Assembly: GCF_020733635.1 (NCBI RefSeq)
Contig: NZ_JAJFZL010000001.1
Coordinates: forward strand, 2,852,001-2,916,000
Direction: 5' to 3'
From: Nocardia spumae
Lineage (GTDB): Bacteria > Actinomycetota > Actinomycetes > Mycobacteriales > Mycobacteriaceae
DNA: 64,000 bases
A model generated the notes under the pieces. That model was not told where the DNA came from. It ran no database searches and was given only the letters and a program-made list of their open reading frames with translations. This document shows, in pieces, positions 42,720 through 51,320 of this stretch; within the stretch, counting starts at the first letter, position 1, and each line of letters opens with the position of its first letter. A program made the position numbers and the translations under genes.

Positions 42720-43235
42720 TCAGCCCGTTGGGTCCGGATGCGCCATCGCCGTGCCGTGCTCGCGCAGTGCGCCGACGATGGCGGTCAACACCCGGTGGGT
42801 GGCCTCGAGATCGGCGTTGGGCAGATCGGCCAGCGCGGTGCGGGTCCGCGCGCCGATCGGGGCGAAGAATCCCGCGGCCACGTCCATCCCGTGGCCGCTG
42901 TAGCGCAGCAGGACGCGGCGCTTGTCGCTCGCGTCGGCTTCCCGCACGATATGGCCCGACTCGATCATCCGTTCCACGAGGTAGGTGATGGCGGCGGGGG
43001 AGACGCCCAGCAGCGTGCGCAGTTGCCCGGCGGTGAGCGGGCTGCCTTCCGCGTCCGCGGTCGCGATATGAGTGAGGGCGCGGAAGTCGTTGGGCCGCAG
43101 TTTGTTCGAGTGGGCGAAGAAATGCGAGATCTGGTCGGAGACGGCGCTGAGTGCCCGGATGTCGCGGGCGATGGTCCTTTCGAGCCCCTCGCGTTCGCGG
43201 CTGGGGTTCGCCGCTCCGGTCGAGCGCTCGGCCAC
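42720..43235 (-). CDS. MarR family transcriptional regulator
   Basis: 171 residues with a winged helix: RPNDFRALTHIATADAEGSPLTAGQLRTLLGVSPAAITYLVERMIESGHIVREADASDKRRVLLRYS. The DKR wing is classical MarR. It is divergent from the MMPL transporter at 43323 with an AT-rich 88-base gap, so it most likely represses that transporter until it binds a ligand. Confidence 0.88.
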   Translation of the reverse strand: MAERSTGAANPSREREGLERTIARDIRALSAVSDQISHFFAHSNKLRPNDFRALTHIATADAEGSPLTAGQLRTLLGVSPAAITYLVERMIESGHIVREADASDKRRVLLRYSGHGMDVAAGFFAPIGARTRTALADLPNADLEATHRVLTAIVGALREHGTAMAHPDPTG

Positions 43236-43293
43236 GGTCGTCTCCTTTCTCCGGTGTGCTCAGCGTAGTCGGCGGTGGCGGTCACCGTTGCGC

Positions 43294-43319
43294 ATTAGTT
43301 AAGTATCTGAAATAGTTTG
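43294..43319. promoter_or_regulatory. AT-rich MarR operator/promoter candidate
   Basis: ATTAGTTAAGTATCTGAAAT and a second TAGTTT are the only AT-rich run in the MarR/MMPL divergent gap, ending just before the transporter start. No perfect palindrome is present. Confidence 0.4.
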
Positions 43320-43322
43320 CTC

Positions 43323-45413
43323 GTGGGACTGTGGAACCGATATGCGCGAGTCGTGGCGGGTCGCAGGGGCTGGCTCGTGCTGCTGGCCGTGGTGGTCGCC
43401 GCCGTCGCTATCCTCGGCCTCTCCGGCGGGAACGAGTCGAGCGGCACGGCGCCGAAATCGTTGCCGGACAACGCCGAAGCCGCCCGCGTGCAGCAGCTGC
43501 TGCCTGGCTTTCCCGGCGGAGACTCCGCCGCCGCGGTGCTGATCGTCACCCGGGCCGACGGCGCCGATCTGACCGCCGCGGACCACGCCGCGGCCGATGC
43601 GGCCCTCACGCGAATGCGTGGTGACGCCCCCGGTGCCGGTGTGGTGGTGGCGCCGGACCGGCGTGCCGCGCTCGGGCAGGTCCCGGTGTCCGCGCAGCTC
43701 AACGGCTTCGCGCTGACCGACCGGATCGACCAATTGCGTGCCGCGGCGCGCAGCGGCGCACCGGCCGAGCTGAGATTGCGGGTCACCGGTGGTCCGGCCT
43801 TCGGGGCCGATATCGCCGATTCCTTCTCCGGCGCGAATACGCTGCTGCTCGCGGTCACGGCCGCCGTGGTGATGGTGCTGCTGATCGCCACGTATCGGTC
43901 TCCGGTGCTGTGGCTGGTTCCGCTGTCGGTGGTGGCGGTCGCCGACCGGGTCGCCGCCTCGGTCGGCAACCTCCTGGCGCAGGCGAGCGGGCTGACCTTC
44001 GACGGCTCGACTTCGGGGATCACCAGCGTGCTGGTATTCGGCGCCGGGACGAACTACGCACTGCTGCTGGTATCGCGGTATCGCGATGAGCTGCACCGGA
44101 CCGAGGATCATCGGGAGGCGCTGCGCATCGCGGTGCGCCGGGCCGGTCCCGCGGTGCTGGCCAGTAATCTGACCGTGGTCCTGGCCTTGCTGACATTGCT
44201 GCTGGCCCTGCTGCCCAACACCCGGGCGCTGGGCGCCTTCGGTGCGGCGGGCCTGTTGATCGCGGCGATCTTCGTGCTGACGGCGCTGCCGCCGGCCCTG
44301 GCCCTGTGTGGCCGAAAGGTGTTCTGGCCCTTCGTGCCCCGCCCCGACGGCCGGGACGCGGCGCGATCCGGTGCCTGGTACACGCTCGCCGAGCGGGTGG
44401 TCCGGCGTCCGGCGGCGGTCGTGGCCGGGACGCTCGTCGTCCTGGCGGCGTGTGCCGCCGCGCTCCCGTTCGCTCATGTCGGACTCGCGCAATCGGAGCA
44501 ATTCCGGGTGCGGGCGGAATCGGTCGACGGGCTGCGCGCGCTCGGCGAGCACTTCTCCTCCGGCGCGAGCGATCCCGCGATCGTGGTGGCGAGAACGGAG
44601 GCCGCGCCCCGAGTGCAGGCGGTCCTCGATCGAACCCCGGGGGTGGTGCGGGCGACGCCGGGCGGGGTGTCGGCGAGCGGATCGACGCGCTGGTCGGTGG
44701 TGTTCGACGCGCCACCGGCTTCGGCGGCGGCCTTCGCCACCGTGGCGCGTCTGCGTGCGGGACTGGCCGAGGTGCCGGACGCGCAGGCCCTGGTGGGCGG
44801 ATCGGATGCGGTCGCATCCGACACCCGTGACGCGGCCCGGCGCGATCAGCTGCTGATCATCCCGCTGATCCTGGCGGTGGTGTTGATCGTGCTGCTGGTG
44901 CTGCTGCGGGCGGTGCCGGCCGCGCTGGTGCTGGTCGGGGTCACCGTGTTGAGCGCGCTGGCCGCGCTGGGCATCGGAAGTCTGCTCAGCGCACACCTTT
45001 TCGGGTTCCCGGCGCTGGACACCAACGTGCCGCTGTTCGCATTCCTGTTCCTCGTCGCGCTGGGGGTGGACTACACGATCTTCCTGGTCACCCGTGCTCG
45101 TGAGGAAACCCCCGGCCACGGGGTGACCGGCGGCATCGTGCGTGCGGTGGCCTCCACCGGCGGTGTCATCACCAGCGCGGGCGTCGTCCTGGCCGCGGTG
45201 TTCGCCGTGCTCGGCGTCCTGCCGCTGATCACCCTGACCCAGCTGGGCATCGTGGTCGGCCTCGGCATTCTGCTCGATACCTTCGTGGTCCGCACCGTCG
45301 TCATTCCGGCGCTTTTCGCCCTCATCGGCCGGCCGATCTGGTGGCCGGGACGCTGGATGCGGGAGGCGGCGCCGGATGCGCGGGAGGGATCCGAACCGTC
45401 GCGCGCCAGGTGA
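43323..45413 (+). CDS. MMPL-family RND transporter
   Basis: About 696 residues, two homologous halves of roughly six helices with large external loops. Half 1 has ANTLLLAVTAAVVMVLLIATYRSP and GAGTNYALLLVSRYRDEL; half 2 has LFLVALGVDYTIFLVTRAREE. In proton-driven MmpL proteins both halves carry an Asp-Tyr pair in helices IV/X; here the first is Asn-Tyr (TNY), the second retained (VDY). GTG 43323. Substrates are often lipids or drugs. Control by the divergent MarR is likely; a strong terminator follows. Confidence 0.88.
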   Translation: MGLWNRYARVVAGRRGWLVLLAVVVAAVAILGLSGGNESSGTAPKSLPDNAEAARVQQLLPGFPGGDSAAAVLIVTRADGADLTAADHAAADAALTRMRGDAPGAGVVVAPDRRAALGQVPVSAQLNGFALTDRIDQLRAAARSGAPAELRLRVTGGPAFGADIADSFSGANTLLLAVTAAVVMVLLIATYRSPVLWLVPLSVVAVADRVAASVGNLLAQASGLTFDGSTSGITSVLVFGAGTNYALLLVSRYRDELHRTEDHREALRIAVRRAGPAVLASNLTVVLALLTLLLALLPNTRALGAFGAAGLLIAAIFVLTALPPALALCGRKVFWPFVPRPDGRDAARSGAWYTLAERVVRRPAAVVAGTLVVLAACAAALPFAHVGLAQSEQFRVRAESVDGLRALGEHFSSGASDPAIVVARTEAAPRVQAVLDRTPGVVRATPGGVSASGSTRWSVVFDAPPASAAAFATVARLRAGLAEVPDAQALVGGSDAVASDTRDAARRDQLLIIPLILAVVLIVLLVLLRAVPAALVLVGVTVLSALAALGIGSLLSAHLFGFPALDTNVPLFAFLFLVALGVDYTIFLVTRAREETPGHGVTGGIVRAVASTGGVITSAGVVLAAVFAVLGVLPLITLTQLGIVVGLGILLDTFVVRTVVIPALFALIGRPIWWPGRWMREAAPDAREGSEPSRAR

Positions 45414-45425
45414 CTCCGCGGGCGC

Positions 45426-45457
45426 GATTCGGCGCCGGTGAGTTCCGGCGCCGAATC
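45426..45457 (+). terminator. Intrinsic terminator after MMPL gene
   Basis: 13-bp perfect stem (45426-45438 with 45445-45457), 6-base loop TGAGTT, 13 bases after the stop codon. Confidence 0.8.
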
Positions 45458-45464
45458 CCGCTGC

Positions 45465-45512
45465 GCCGCAACCAACTACTATCTGTGTACGTAGAACGTA
45501 TATAGTTGCGGC
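45465..45512. repeat. Inverted repeat around an AT-rich core
   Basis: GCCGCAAC (45465-45472) and GTTGCGGC (45505-45512) bracket a 32-base AT-rich core containing TACGTA near its centre (45488-45493). It stands in the 301-base gap between the MMPL terminator and the PadR gene, which contains no gene. The function is unknown: a protein-binding site or promoter is possible. Confidence 0.5.
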
Positions 45513-45660
45513 TGGACCGCGCCGGATTCGATGCCCCGGCGTGGTCCGCAACTCCGTCCGCGTGCCGGGCCGCTGGGCCGGCGCCGGGATTCCCGCCGTT
45601 CGAATCCGGTGATTTCCGTCGATCCCTTCTCGAGGCCCCCTTGCGGCCGCGCTACTCAGT

Positions 45661-45699
45661 GTTACTATCTACTAGTACTCATTGATGCTTAGTAGTGAC
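45661..45699 (+). promoter_or_regulatory. PadR operator candidate
   Basis: GTTACTATCTA (45661-45671) and TTAGTAGTGAC (45689-45699) form an imperfect inverted repeat matching at 8 of 11 positions, with TACTAGTA (45670-45677) beside it, immediately before the ribosome-binding site of the PadR gene. Confidence 0.5.
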
Positions 45700-45714
45700 A
45701 GGGAGGTGTGGCCC

Positions 45715-46044
45715 GTGGGCAAGCAGATGACAGAGCTGCTGAAGGGCACGCTGGAGGGCATCGTGCTGGCGATCCTGTCGTTGCGATCCGCATACGGCTA
45801 CGAGATCACCGCGTGGCTGCGTGAGCAGGGCTTCTCCGATATCGCCGAGGGCACGGTCTACGCCCTGCTCGTCCGGATCGAGAAGCGCGGCCTCGTCGAC
45901 GTGGAGAAGGTCCCGTCGGAAAAGGGGCCGCCGCGCAAGGTGTATTCGCTCAACACACAGGGTCGGGAATATCTCGACGAGTTCTGGAGGACCTGGAGCT
46001 TCCTCTCCGAACGGCTCGAACAGCTCCACGAAGGAGGGAAATGA
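45715..46044 (+). CDS. PadR family transcriptional regulator
   Basis: 109 residues. MTELLKGTLEGIVLAILSLRSAYGYEITAWLREQGFSDIAEGTVYALLVRIEKRGLV is the PadR winged helix; the C-terminal helix for dimerisation is REYLDEFWRTWSFLSERLEQL. GTG 45715 follows GGGAGG. It overlaps the DUF1048 gene by 4 bases (ATGA) and heads an ABC export operon, so it is a local ligand-responsive repressor. Confidence 0.88.
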   Translation: MGKQMTELLKGTLEGIVLAILSLRSAYGYEITAWLREQGFSDIAEGTVYALLVRIEKRGLVDVEKVPSEKGPPRKVYSLNTQGREYLDEFWRTWSFLSERLEQLHEGGK

Positions 46045-46439
46045 CCATGTCCGACTCGAATATGGCCGCCAAGATCATCTCGACGGTGATCGGTGACATC
46101 GGCGAGAAGCGGCGGTGGTGGCAGTACCGGGCGCGGGTCAAAGCGCTTCCCGAGCCCTACCGCGCCGCGATCGAGGCATTCCAGCGATATCTGATGTATT
46201 TCGGTGCGGGCGGCGGTGTTTCGATGTTCGATGACCTCGCCGATCTGTTCGAGCAGAGCGCGGCGGACGGGCTCGGGATCCGGCAGGTCGTCGGGGCGGA
46301 ACCGGTGGAGTTCATCGAGGCATTCGGCCGCAACTACCAGGACGAGTCGTGGATCAGGCGGGAGCGGGATCGGCTGCGCGGCGCCATCGCGCAGGCCGCC
46401 GGCGAAGACACCGGACAACAGAACGAGGACGTTCGATGA
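46041..46439 (+). CDS. DUF1048 protein
   Basis: 132 residues, helical. KIISTVIGDIGEKRRWWQYRARVKALPEPYRAAIEAFQRYLMYFG is the DUF1048 core. The family is almost always found between a PadR regulator and an ABC exporter; function unknown. ATG 46041 overlaps the PadR stop, with ATG 46047 also possible. It overlaps the ATPase gene by 4 bases. Confidence 0.85.
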   Translation: MTMSDSNMAAKIISTVIGDIGEKRRWWQYRARVKALPEPYRAAIEAFQRYLMYFGAGGGVSMFDDLADLFEQSAADGLGIRQVVGAEPVEFIEAFGRNYQDESWIRRERDRLRGAIAQAAGEDTGQQNEDVR

Positions 46440-47215
46440 CGACAGCACAAGCGCCGGCCATCCGGGTGCGGGGTCTGGAGAAATCCTACAAGCAGCTGAA
46501 TGTGCTGCGCGGGGTGGATTTCGACGTTGCGCGCGGCAGCATCTTCGCACTGCTGGGCTCCAACGGAGCAGGAAAGACCACGGTCGTGAAAATCCTCGCG
46601 ACGCTGCTGAAGGCCGATGCGGGCACGGCCGGTGTCAACGGGTTCGACGTCGCCACCGAGGCGATGCGCGTGCGGGAGTCCATCAGTCTCACCGGGCAAT
46701 TCGCCGCTGTCGACGAAATCCTCAGCGGGCGTGAGAATCTCGTACTGGTAGCCCGGCTTCGGCATCTGCGGAATCCGGGTGCGGTCGCGGACGATCTGCT
46801 CGCGCGTTTCGCCCTGACCGACGCGGCCGCGCGGAAGGTGTCGACGTATTCCGGTGGTATGCGCCGGCGTCTCGATATCGCGATGAGCCTCATCGGGGAT
46901 CCGCCGGTGGTCTTTCTCGACGAGCCGACGACCGGGCTCGACCCGCAGGCGCGTCTCGAGGTGTGGCGGGCCGTGGCCGAACTCGCCGAGCGCGGTACCA
47001 CCGTCCTGCTCACGACGCAGTACCTGGAGGAGGCCGAACACCTCGCCGACCGGATCGCCATCCTGCACGAGGGCCGGATCATCGTGAACGGCACCCTGGC
47101 CGAACTCGAGCGGCTGCACCCGCCGGCCGAGGTCGAATATGTCGAGAAGAAGCCGACGCTCGAAGACATCTTCTTCGCCATCGTCGGTGACCGTGGCGTC
47201 AGCGCGCAGAAGTGA
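46436..47215 (+). CDS. ABC exporter ATP-binding protein (DrrA-like)
   Basis: 259 residues. Walker A GSNGAGKTT, Q-loop SLTGQFAAVDEILSG (the DrrA-type switch region), signature YSGGMRRRLD, Walker B VVFLDEPTTGLDP and H-loop-like LLTTQYLEEAE (Gln in place of His, as in DrrA). The C-terminal VEKKPTLEDIFFAI is typical of daunorubicin-resistance-type exporters. It pairs with the permease that follows. Substrate unknown. Confidence 0.9.
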   Translation: MTTAQAPAIRVRGLEKSYKQLNVLRGVDFDVARGSIFALLGSNGAGKTTVVKILATLLKADAGTAGVNGFDVATEAMRVRESISLTGQFAAVDEILSGRENLVLVARLRHLRNPGAVADDLLARFALTDAAARKVSTYSGGMRRRLDIAMSLIGDPPVVFLDEPTTGLDPQARLEVWRAVAELAERGTTVLLTTQYLEEAEHLADRIAILHEGRIIVNGTLAELERLHPPAEVEYVEKKPTLEDIFFAIVGDRGVSAQK

Positions 47216-47223
47216 GGATTCCG

Positions 47224-47985
47224 ATGACGAAGCATTTCCTCGGTGACACCGCCGTCCTGCTGGGACGGTCCCTGCGCCACATCACGCGCAGCATGGACAC
47301 GATCATCACGACCGTGGTCATGCCGATCGCGTTCCTGCTGCTGTTCGTCTACGTGTTCGGCGGCGCGATCAACGCGGGCACCCATTCGTATGTGCAATAT
47401 CTGCTGCCGGGCATTCTGCTCATCACGGTGGCGTCGGGTATCGCCTACACCGCGTTCCGATTGTTCCAGGACAAGAACAACGGCATCTTCGAGCGGTTCC
47501 AGTCCATGCCGATCGCGCGGTCGTCGGTGCTGTGGGCGCACGTGCTGACGTCACTCGTCGCGAATCTGATCTCACTCGTGGTCGTCGTGCTCGTCGCGCT
47601 GCTCATGGGATTTCGCTCCGGCGCCGGAGTAGGGGCCTGGCTGGCGATCGCCGGGATCCTGATGTTGTTCACACTGGCGCTGACGTGGATCGCCGTCATC
47701 CCGGGTCTCACCGCGAGCACTCCGGACGGCGCGAGCGCGTTCTCCTACCCGCTGATCTTCCTCCCGTTCATCAGCTCGGCCTTCGTGCCCACCGCGACGA
47801 TGCCCGGCCCGGTGCGCGCCTTCGCCGAACATCAGCCGGTGACCTCGATCGTCAACGCGATCCGAGACCTGTTCACCCAGCAGCCGGTCGGTACCGGGAT
47901 CTGGATCGCGCTGGGCTGGTGCGCCGGCATCCTGGTCGTCGCCTATATCGCGGCCATGGCCGCATACCGCCGCCGGATCTCCTAG
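47224..47985 (+). CDS. ABC-2 type exporter permease (DrrB-like)
   Basis: 253 residues with about six membrane helices. It begins with LLGRSLRHITRSMDTIITTVVMPIAFLLLFVYVFGG, then YLLPGILLITVASGIAYTAF, FERFQSMPIARSSVLWAHVL and PLIFLPFISSAFVPTATMPGPVRAFAEHQPVTSIVNAIR, the ABC-2 signature. ATG 47224 follows GAGG; GTG 47212 is possible. It is the last gene of the PadR operon, exporting a hydrophobic compound. Confidence 0.88.
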   Translation: MTKHFLGDTAVLLGRSLRHITRSMDTIITTVVMPIAFLLLFVYVFGGAINAGTHSYVQYLLPGILLITVASGIAYTAFRLFQDKNNGIFERFQSMPIARSSVLWAHVLTSLVANLISLVVVVLVALLMGFRSGAGVGAWLAIAGILMLFTLALTWIAVIPGLTASTPDGASAFSYPLIFLPFISSAFVPTATMPGPVRAFAEHQPVTSIVNAIRDLFTQQPVGTGIWIALGWCAGILVVAYIAAMAAYRRRIS

Positions 47986-48048
47986 TGTCACACTGGGTTC
48001 CGCCCGTGGTCGGCCGACCGCGGCCGCTCGATCGTCTCGGAGGACGCG

Positions 48049-48453
48049 ATGACACGAACTGATTCGATCACCACGGCCGTACTGTCGATCGGGTTGCATC
48101 CCAGCGCGGTGGACTACACCCGATATCCGGGTCTCGACGAGGCAACCCTCACCGCGCGGATCGCCGCGGGGAGCGCGGCACTGCGCGCGGCCGGGTTCGA
48201 GGTGACCAGCTGCGAGCTTCCCGCGGATCCCGATGCGGCGGAGGCGACGCTGCGCGACCGCGTCGCGGGCCGCGGCTTCCGGGTGGCGATGATCGGCGCG
48301 GGCGTCCGCATGGCATCGGAGCACACTCTGCTGTTCGAGCGCCTGATCAACACCCTCACCGAGATCGCCCCCGGGATCCGGTTCTGCTTCAACACCTCTC
48401 CGGAAACCACCATCGACGCTCTCCGCCGCTGGGTGCCGGCCCCCGAGGGCTGA
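48049..48453 (+). CDS. hypothetical protein
   Basis: 134 residues with an alpha/beta pattern: TAVLSIGLHPSAVDYTRYPGLDEATLTARIAAGSAALRAAGFEVTSCELP, FRVAMIGAGVRMASEHTLLFERLINTLTEIAPGIRFCFNTSPETTIDALRRW. It resembles a small Rossmann-like domain found in many bacterial genomes as an uncharacterised protein. ATG 48049 follows GGAGGAC. No operon partner. Confidence 0.68.
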   Translation: MTRTDSITTAVLSIGLHPSAVDYTRYPGLDEATLTARIAAGSAALRAAGFEVTSCELPADPDAAEATLRDRVAGRGFRVAMIGAGVRMASEHTLLFERLINTLTEIAPGIRFCFNTSPETTIDALRRWVPAPEG

Positions 48454-48503
48454 AGCGGAGACGTCACCGCTCGTGCGGGCGAACCGGCGAGAACCCTCGG
48501 ATA

Positions 48504-48539
48504 CCGGCCTTCGGGACAGGGTGGGACGACCAAGGCCGG
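48504..48539 (+). terminator. Hairpin candidate between hypothetical and VOC genes
   Basis: CCGGCCTT (48504-48511) can pair with AAGGCCGG (48532-48539), 8 bp with a 20-base loop. The long loop makes it a weak terminator candidate. Confidence 0.35.
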
Positions 48540-48618
48540 ATTCGGGGACGATGGTGATATTTCCCGATCTTCACCACTCGCGATCGGTGGAGCGGGCGTC
48601 GAGGAGGGCGCAAGAGGT

Positions 48619-49152
48619 ATGCGTGGGATCAATCATGTGGTGCTGTACGTATCGGAGTTGCGGCGCAGTCTCGCGTTCTACGAGGACGTGCTCGAATTCC
48701 GGCGTCTGCCCGAGAGCTTCCCCGGAGCTGCCTTTCTGCGACACGCGGGATCGGCCAACGATCACGATCTCGGGCTGTTCCAAGCGCGCGGCGGGCCGGC
48801 CCCGGTCGCCGGGTCGGTCGGCCTCTACCATGTCGCCTGGGAGGTGGAGACGCTGTCCGAACTCGAGTCGCTGCAGCGGCGCCTGGTGGATGCCGGGGCC
48901 CTGACCGGCGCGTCGGATCACGCGTCGACCAAGGCGCTGTACGGACGTGACCCCGACGGTATCGAGTTCGAGGTGTGCTGGCTGGTGCCCGACGAGCATG
49001 TGGAGCGGGCATTGGGACCCGGCGCCGCGATGACAGCTCCCCTCGATATCGCGGCCGAGATCGCCCGCTACGGTGCGTCGACTCCCGGTGGCCCGCGTAC
49101 CGACCCGCAGGTGTGGATGCGAGTCGCGGCGAACCGCGCCGCGCAGCGCTGA
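48619..49152 (+). CDS. VOC-family protein (glyoxalase/extradiol-dioxygenase-like)
   Basis: 177 residues with one pair of beta-alpha-beta modules. Probable metal ligands are His6 (INHVVLYV), His71 (LYHVAWEV) and Glu116/118 (DPDGIEFEV), the arrangement of CatE-type ring-cleaving dioxygenases and glyoxalases. The C-terminal ~45 residues (IAAEIARYGAS...VWMRVAANRAAQR) are an extension. ATG 48619. Substrate unknown. Confidence 0.8.
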   Translation: MRGINHVVLYVSELRRSLAFYEDVLEFRRLPESFPGAAFLRHAGSANDHDLGLFQARGGPAPVAGSVGLYHVAWEVETLSELESLQRRLVDAGALTGASDHASTKALYGRDPDGIEFEVCWLVPDEHVERALGPGAAMTAPLDIAAEIARYGASTPGGPRTDPQVWMRVAANRAAQR

Positions 49153-49159
49153 CTCGGTG

Positions 49160-49187
49160 GCGCCCCGGCCCTACTGTGCTGGGGCGC
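49160..49187 (+). terminator. Hairpin terminator candidate
   Basis: GCGCCCC (49160-49166) pairs with GGGGCGC (49181-49187), 14-base loop, 8 bases after the VOC stop and in front of the convergent IclR gene. Confidence 0.5.
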
Positions 49188-49245
49188 AGCCGATTACGGT
49201 GCTTCGCGGGATGACAGCGCGGCTGTGGGCGGATAACGGTCGCGA

Positions 49246-49992
49246 TCACACGTCGGCGAAGCGAGCGGCGATGTCGGCCGCCGTCACCTTGGCCAGTTCG
49301 ACGAGGAACGGAAGTCGTTCCGGGATCATCAGGGTGACGGGCCCGCGCAGGCCCAGGGCGAAGCGGCAGTCTCCCGCCGGGGTGAGGATGGGCAGGCCGA
49401 TGGTGCGGAAGCCGGGGTCGAGTTCCTCGTCGTTGTAGGCGTAGCCGCGGGCACGGGCGAGGTCCAGTTCGGCACGGAGTTCGGCCGGGCTGGAGACCGA
49501 TCGGGTGGTGCCCTCGTCGTAGGGGAGGGTGGCGAGGAAATCGCCGGAGGTGTCGGACCAGGCGAGCAGCGCCTTGCCCAAGGCGCTGGCATGCAGGGGT
49601 AGGCGTACGCCCATGAGGCGGTGGCCGTCGGTGTCACGCCAGCGGCTGGTGCCGAGCAATACGGCGTGGATGCTGTGGCGAATCGCGACCGAGACATTGG
49701 CTCCGGTCGTGGCCGCGAGCTGTTCGAGGCTGGGTTCGGCGAGGTAGATGCGGTGCTGGCGGTAGGCGATCTGGCCGTATTCGGCCAGCGCCCCGCCCAT
49801 CCGGTAGCGGCTGGAGGTTTCGTCCTTGTCCAGGAATCCGGCCTGCACGAGGGCGGAGAGCAGCCGGTGGGTGGTGCTGACCGCGAGCCCCTGCCGGCGG
49901 GCGACTTCCGATACGCCACGATCCTCGCCGTCACGGAAACAGTCGAGGACCGACAGGGCGCGGGCGACGGTCTGCACACCGGAGGCTTCCAC
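49246..49992 (-). CDS. IclR family transcriptional regulator
   Basis: 248 residues from GTG 49992. Winged helix ~1-65: VQTVARALSVLDCFRD, VSEVARRQGLAVSTTHRLLSALVQAGFL. C-terminal effector domain with LHASALGKALLAW and RARGYAYNDEELDPGFRTIGLPI, typical of IclR ligand binding. The frame extends to 50115 but the extra N-terminus has no family similarity. It is divergent from the organosulfur operon at 50276 and is its likely regulator. The 283-base gap also holds an inverted repeat. Confidence 0.86.
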   Translation of the reverse strand: MEASGVQTVARALSVLDCFRDGEDRGVSEVARRQGLAVSTTHRLLSALVQAGFLDKDETSSRYRMGGALAEYGQIAYRQHRIYLAEPSLEQLAATTGANVSVAIRHSIHAVLLGTSRWRDTDGHRLMGVRLPLHASALGKALLAWSDTSGDFLATLPYDEGTTRSVSSPAELRAELDLARARGYAYNDEELDPGFRTIGLPILTPAGDCRFALGLRGPVTLMIPERLPFLVELAKVTAADIAARFADV

Positions 49993-50170
49993 GATGGCGA
50001 CGGTAACACAGGCGATCGGCACACCGACGGCGATCTGTTCCAATATCTGGAAAGTGAGCGCCCTGCGACTTTGGCTCACGGCGCGCGAAAACCTGGACTG
50101 CCGAACCTGATTCACCAGTACCGCGCTATTTCCGGCCCGGATACACCCAGTAGGAATGATCCGTCAAGCC

Positions 50171-50185
50171 TTCCGATCTACGGAA
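50171..50185. promoter_or_regulatory. IclR operator candidate
   Basis: TTCCGATCTACGGAA: 5-base arms and a 5-base spacer, the size and style of IclR-family sites, about 90 bases before the operon's first gene. No other feature was seen in 49993-50275. Confidence 0.5.
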
Positions 50186-50275
50186 AGCATTACCTCGTAC
50201 CGAATCCCGTGCGGACCTACTGTCGCTGGGTAGTCGCTCGACTTCGGGCCATGAATTCGGAAGAGGTGCTCCACG

Positions 50276-51319
50276 ATGTTCCGCACGCGCAGGCCACACG
50301 GTTGGCGACTGGCGCTCGCGCTCGCTCCCGTCGTCGCGGTGGTGGCGGCATGTGGCTCCGGAGCCGCCACCGACACCGGTCCGGGCAGTGAGCTGGTGCT
50401 GAAGGTGGCCGATCCCGGCAATTCGGGCCCGCTGGCGGTGGCCAAGCGGGACGGGATCTTCGACAAGGCCCTGGCCCCACTCGGCGCGAAGGTCGAATGG
50501 GTCACCACCACACCGGGTTTCAGCTCCATGCTGAAGCTGTTCAACACCCGCCAGCTCGACGTGTCGGGGGCCGCGTTCAGTCCCGTCGTCGGCGCACTGT
50601 CCAAGGATGTGGCGGTACGGATCGTGGCGGTGCAGGATCCGGCGGGCAAGGACCAGAGCGGCATCATCGCCACCAAGGAGTCCGGCATCCACTCGGTGAC
50701 CGATCTGGTCGGCAAGCGGGTCGCGGTGAATCCGGCGGCGAAGGGTGAGTACATCCTGCTCAAGGCCCTGGCCCAGGCCGGAGTGCCGGCCGGCACCGTG
50801 ACGCGGGTTCCGTTGCAGCAGAAGGACGCCGCCTCCGCGTTCGCCACCGGAAAGGTCGACGCATGGGCCTCGTTCCTGGTGCCCTATCAGGAGGCCAAGG
50901 CCAACGGCGGCGTCGAGATCGCCACCGAGCAGAGCATCGGCTCCAAGGACAACACGGTGGTGGTGTTCCGCACCGAAATCCTGGACAAGCGGCCGGAAGT
51001 CGCCGCCAAGTATCTCGAGGTGCTGCAAGGGCTCACCGCCCAGCAGCACGACAATCCGACCGCGTTCGAGAACGTCTTCGAGCAGAGCGGGCCCAGGGCG
51101 CTCAGCGGCGCCCGGCTCGCGGATGCGCTGCGGGTCGACGGTGAGGCCACCATCCCGCGGCTGCCGCGCGACTCCGACGCCGCCGACCTCGCCGATGTGG
51201 TGAATCTGTTCGCCGACAACGGCGTGATCAGCCGCACCGTCACCGCCGCCGACATCTTCTATGACCTGAGGGCCAAACTCAGCCCCGATCAGCTGGCCGC
51301 AGTGCAGAAGGGGCGCTGA
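50276..51319 (+). CDS. ABC transporter substrate-binding lipoprotein (sulfonate/taurine type)
   Basis: 347 residues. Signal with lipobox VAAC, lipid-modified Cys26. Mature NMT1/SsuA-like fold: ELVLKVADPGNSGPLAVAKRDGIFDKALAPLGAKVEWVTT, ISGIIATKESGIHSVTDLVGKRVAVNPAAKGEY-type hinge segments and GKVDAWASFLVPYQE. It captures the substrate outside the membrane and delivers it to the permease one base downstream of its stop. Sulfonate-type by family; true ligand unknown. Confidence 0.87.
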   Translation: MFRTRRPHGWRLALALAPVVAVVAACGSGAATDTGPGSELVLKVADPGNSGPLAVAKRDGIFDKALAPLGAKVEWVTTTPGFSSMLKLFNTRQLDVSGAAFSPVVGALSKDVAVRIVAVQDPAGKDQSGIIATKESGIHSVTDLVGKRVAVNPAAKGEYILLKALAQAGVPAGTVTRVPLQQKDAASAFATGKVDAWASFLVPYQEAKANGGVEIATEQSIGSKDNTVVVFRTEILDKRPEVAAKYLEVLQGLTAQQHDNPTAFENVFEQSGPRALSGARLADALRVDGEATIPRLPRDSDAADLADVVNLFADNGVISRTVTAADIFYDLRAKLSPDQLAAVQKGR

Positions 51320-51320
51320 G

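Noticed and set aside
43299..45551. 750-codon open frame on the minus strand
   Set aside because: Antisense to the MMPL gene, composed of Arg/Gln/His-rich low-complexity sequence from GC-skewed third positions; no family features.
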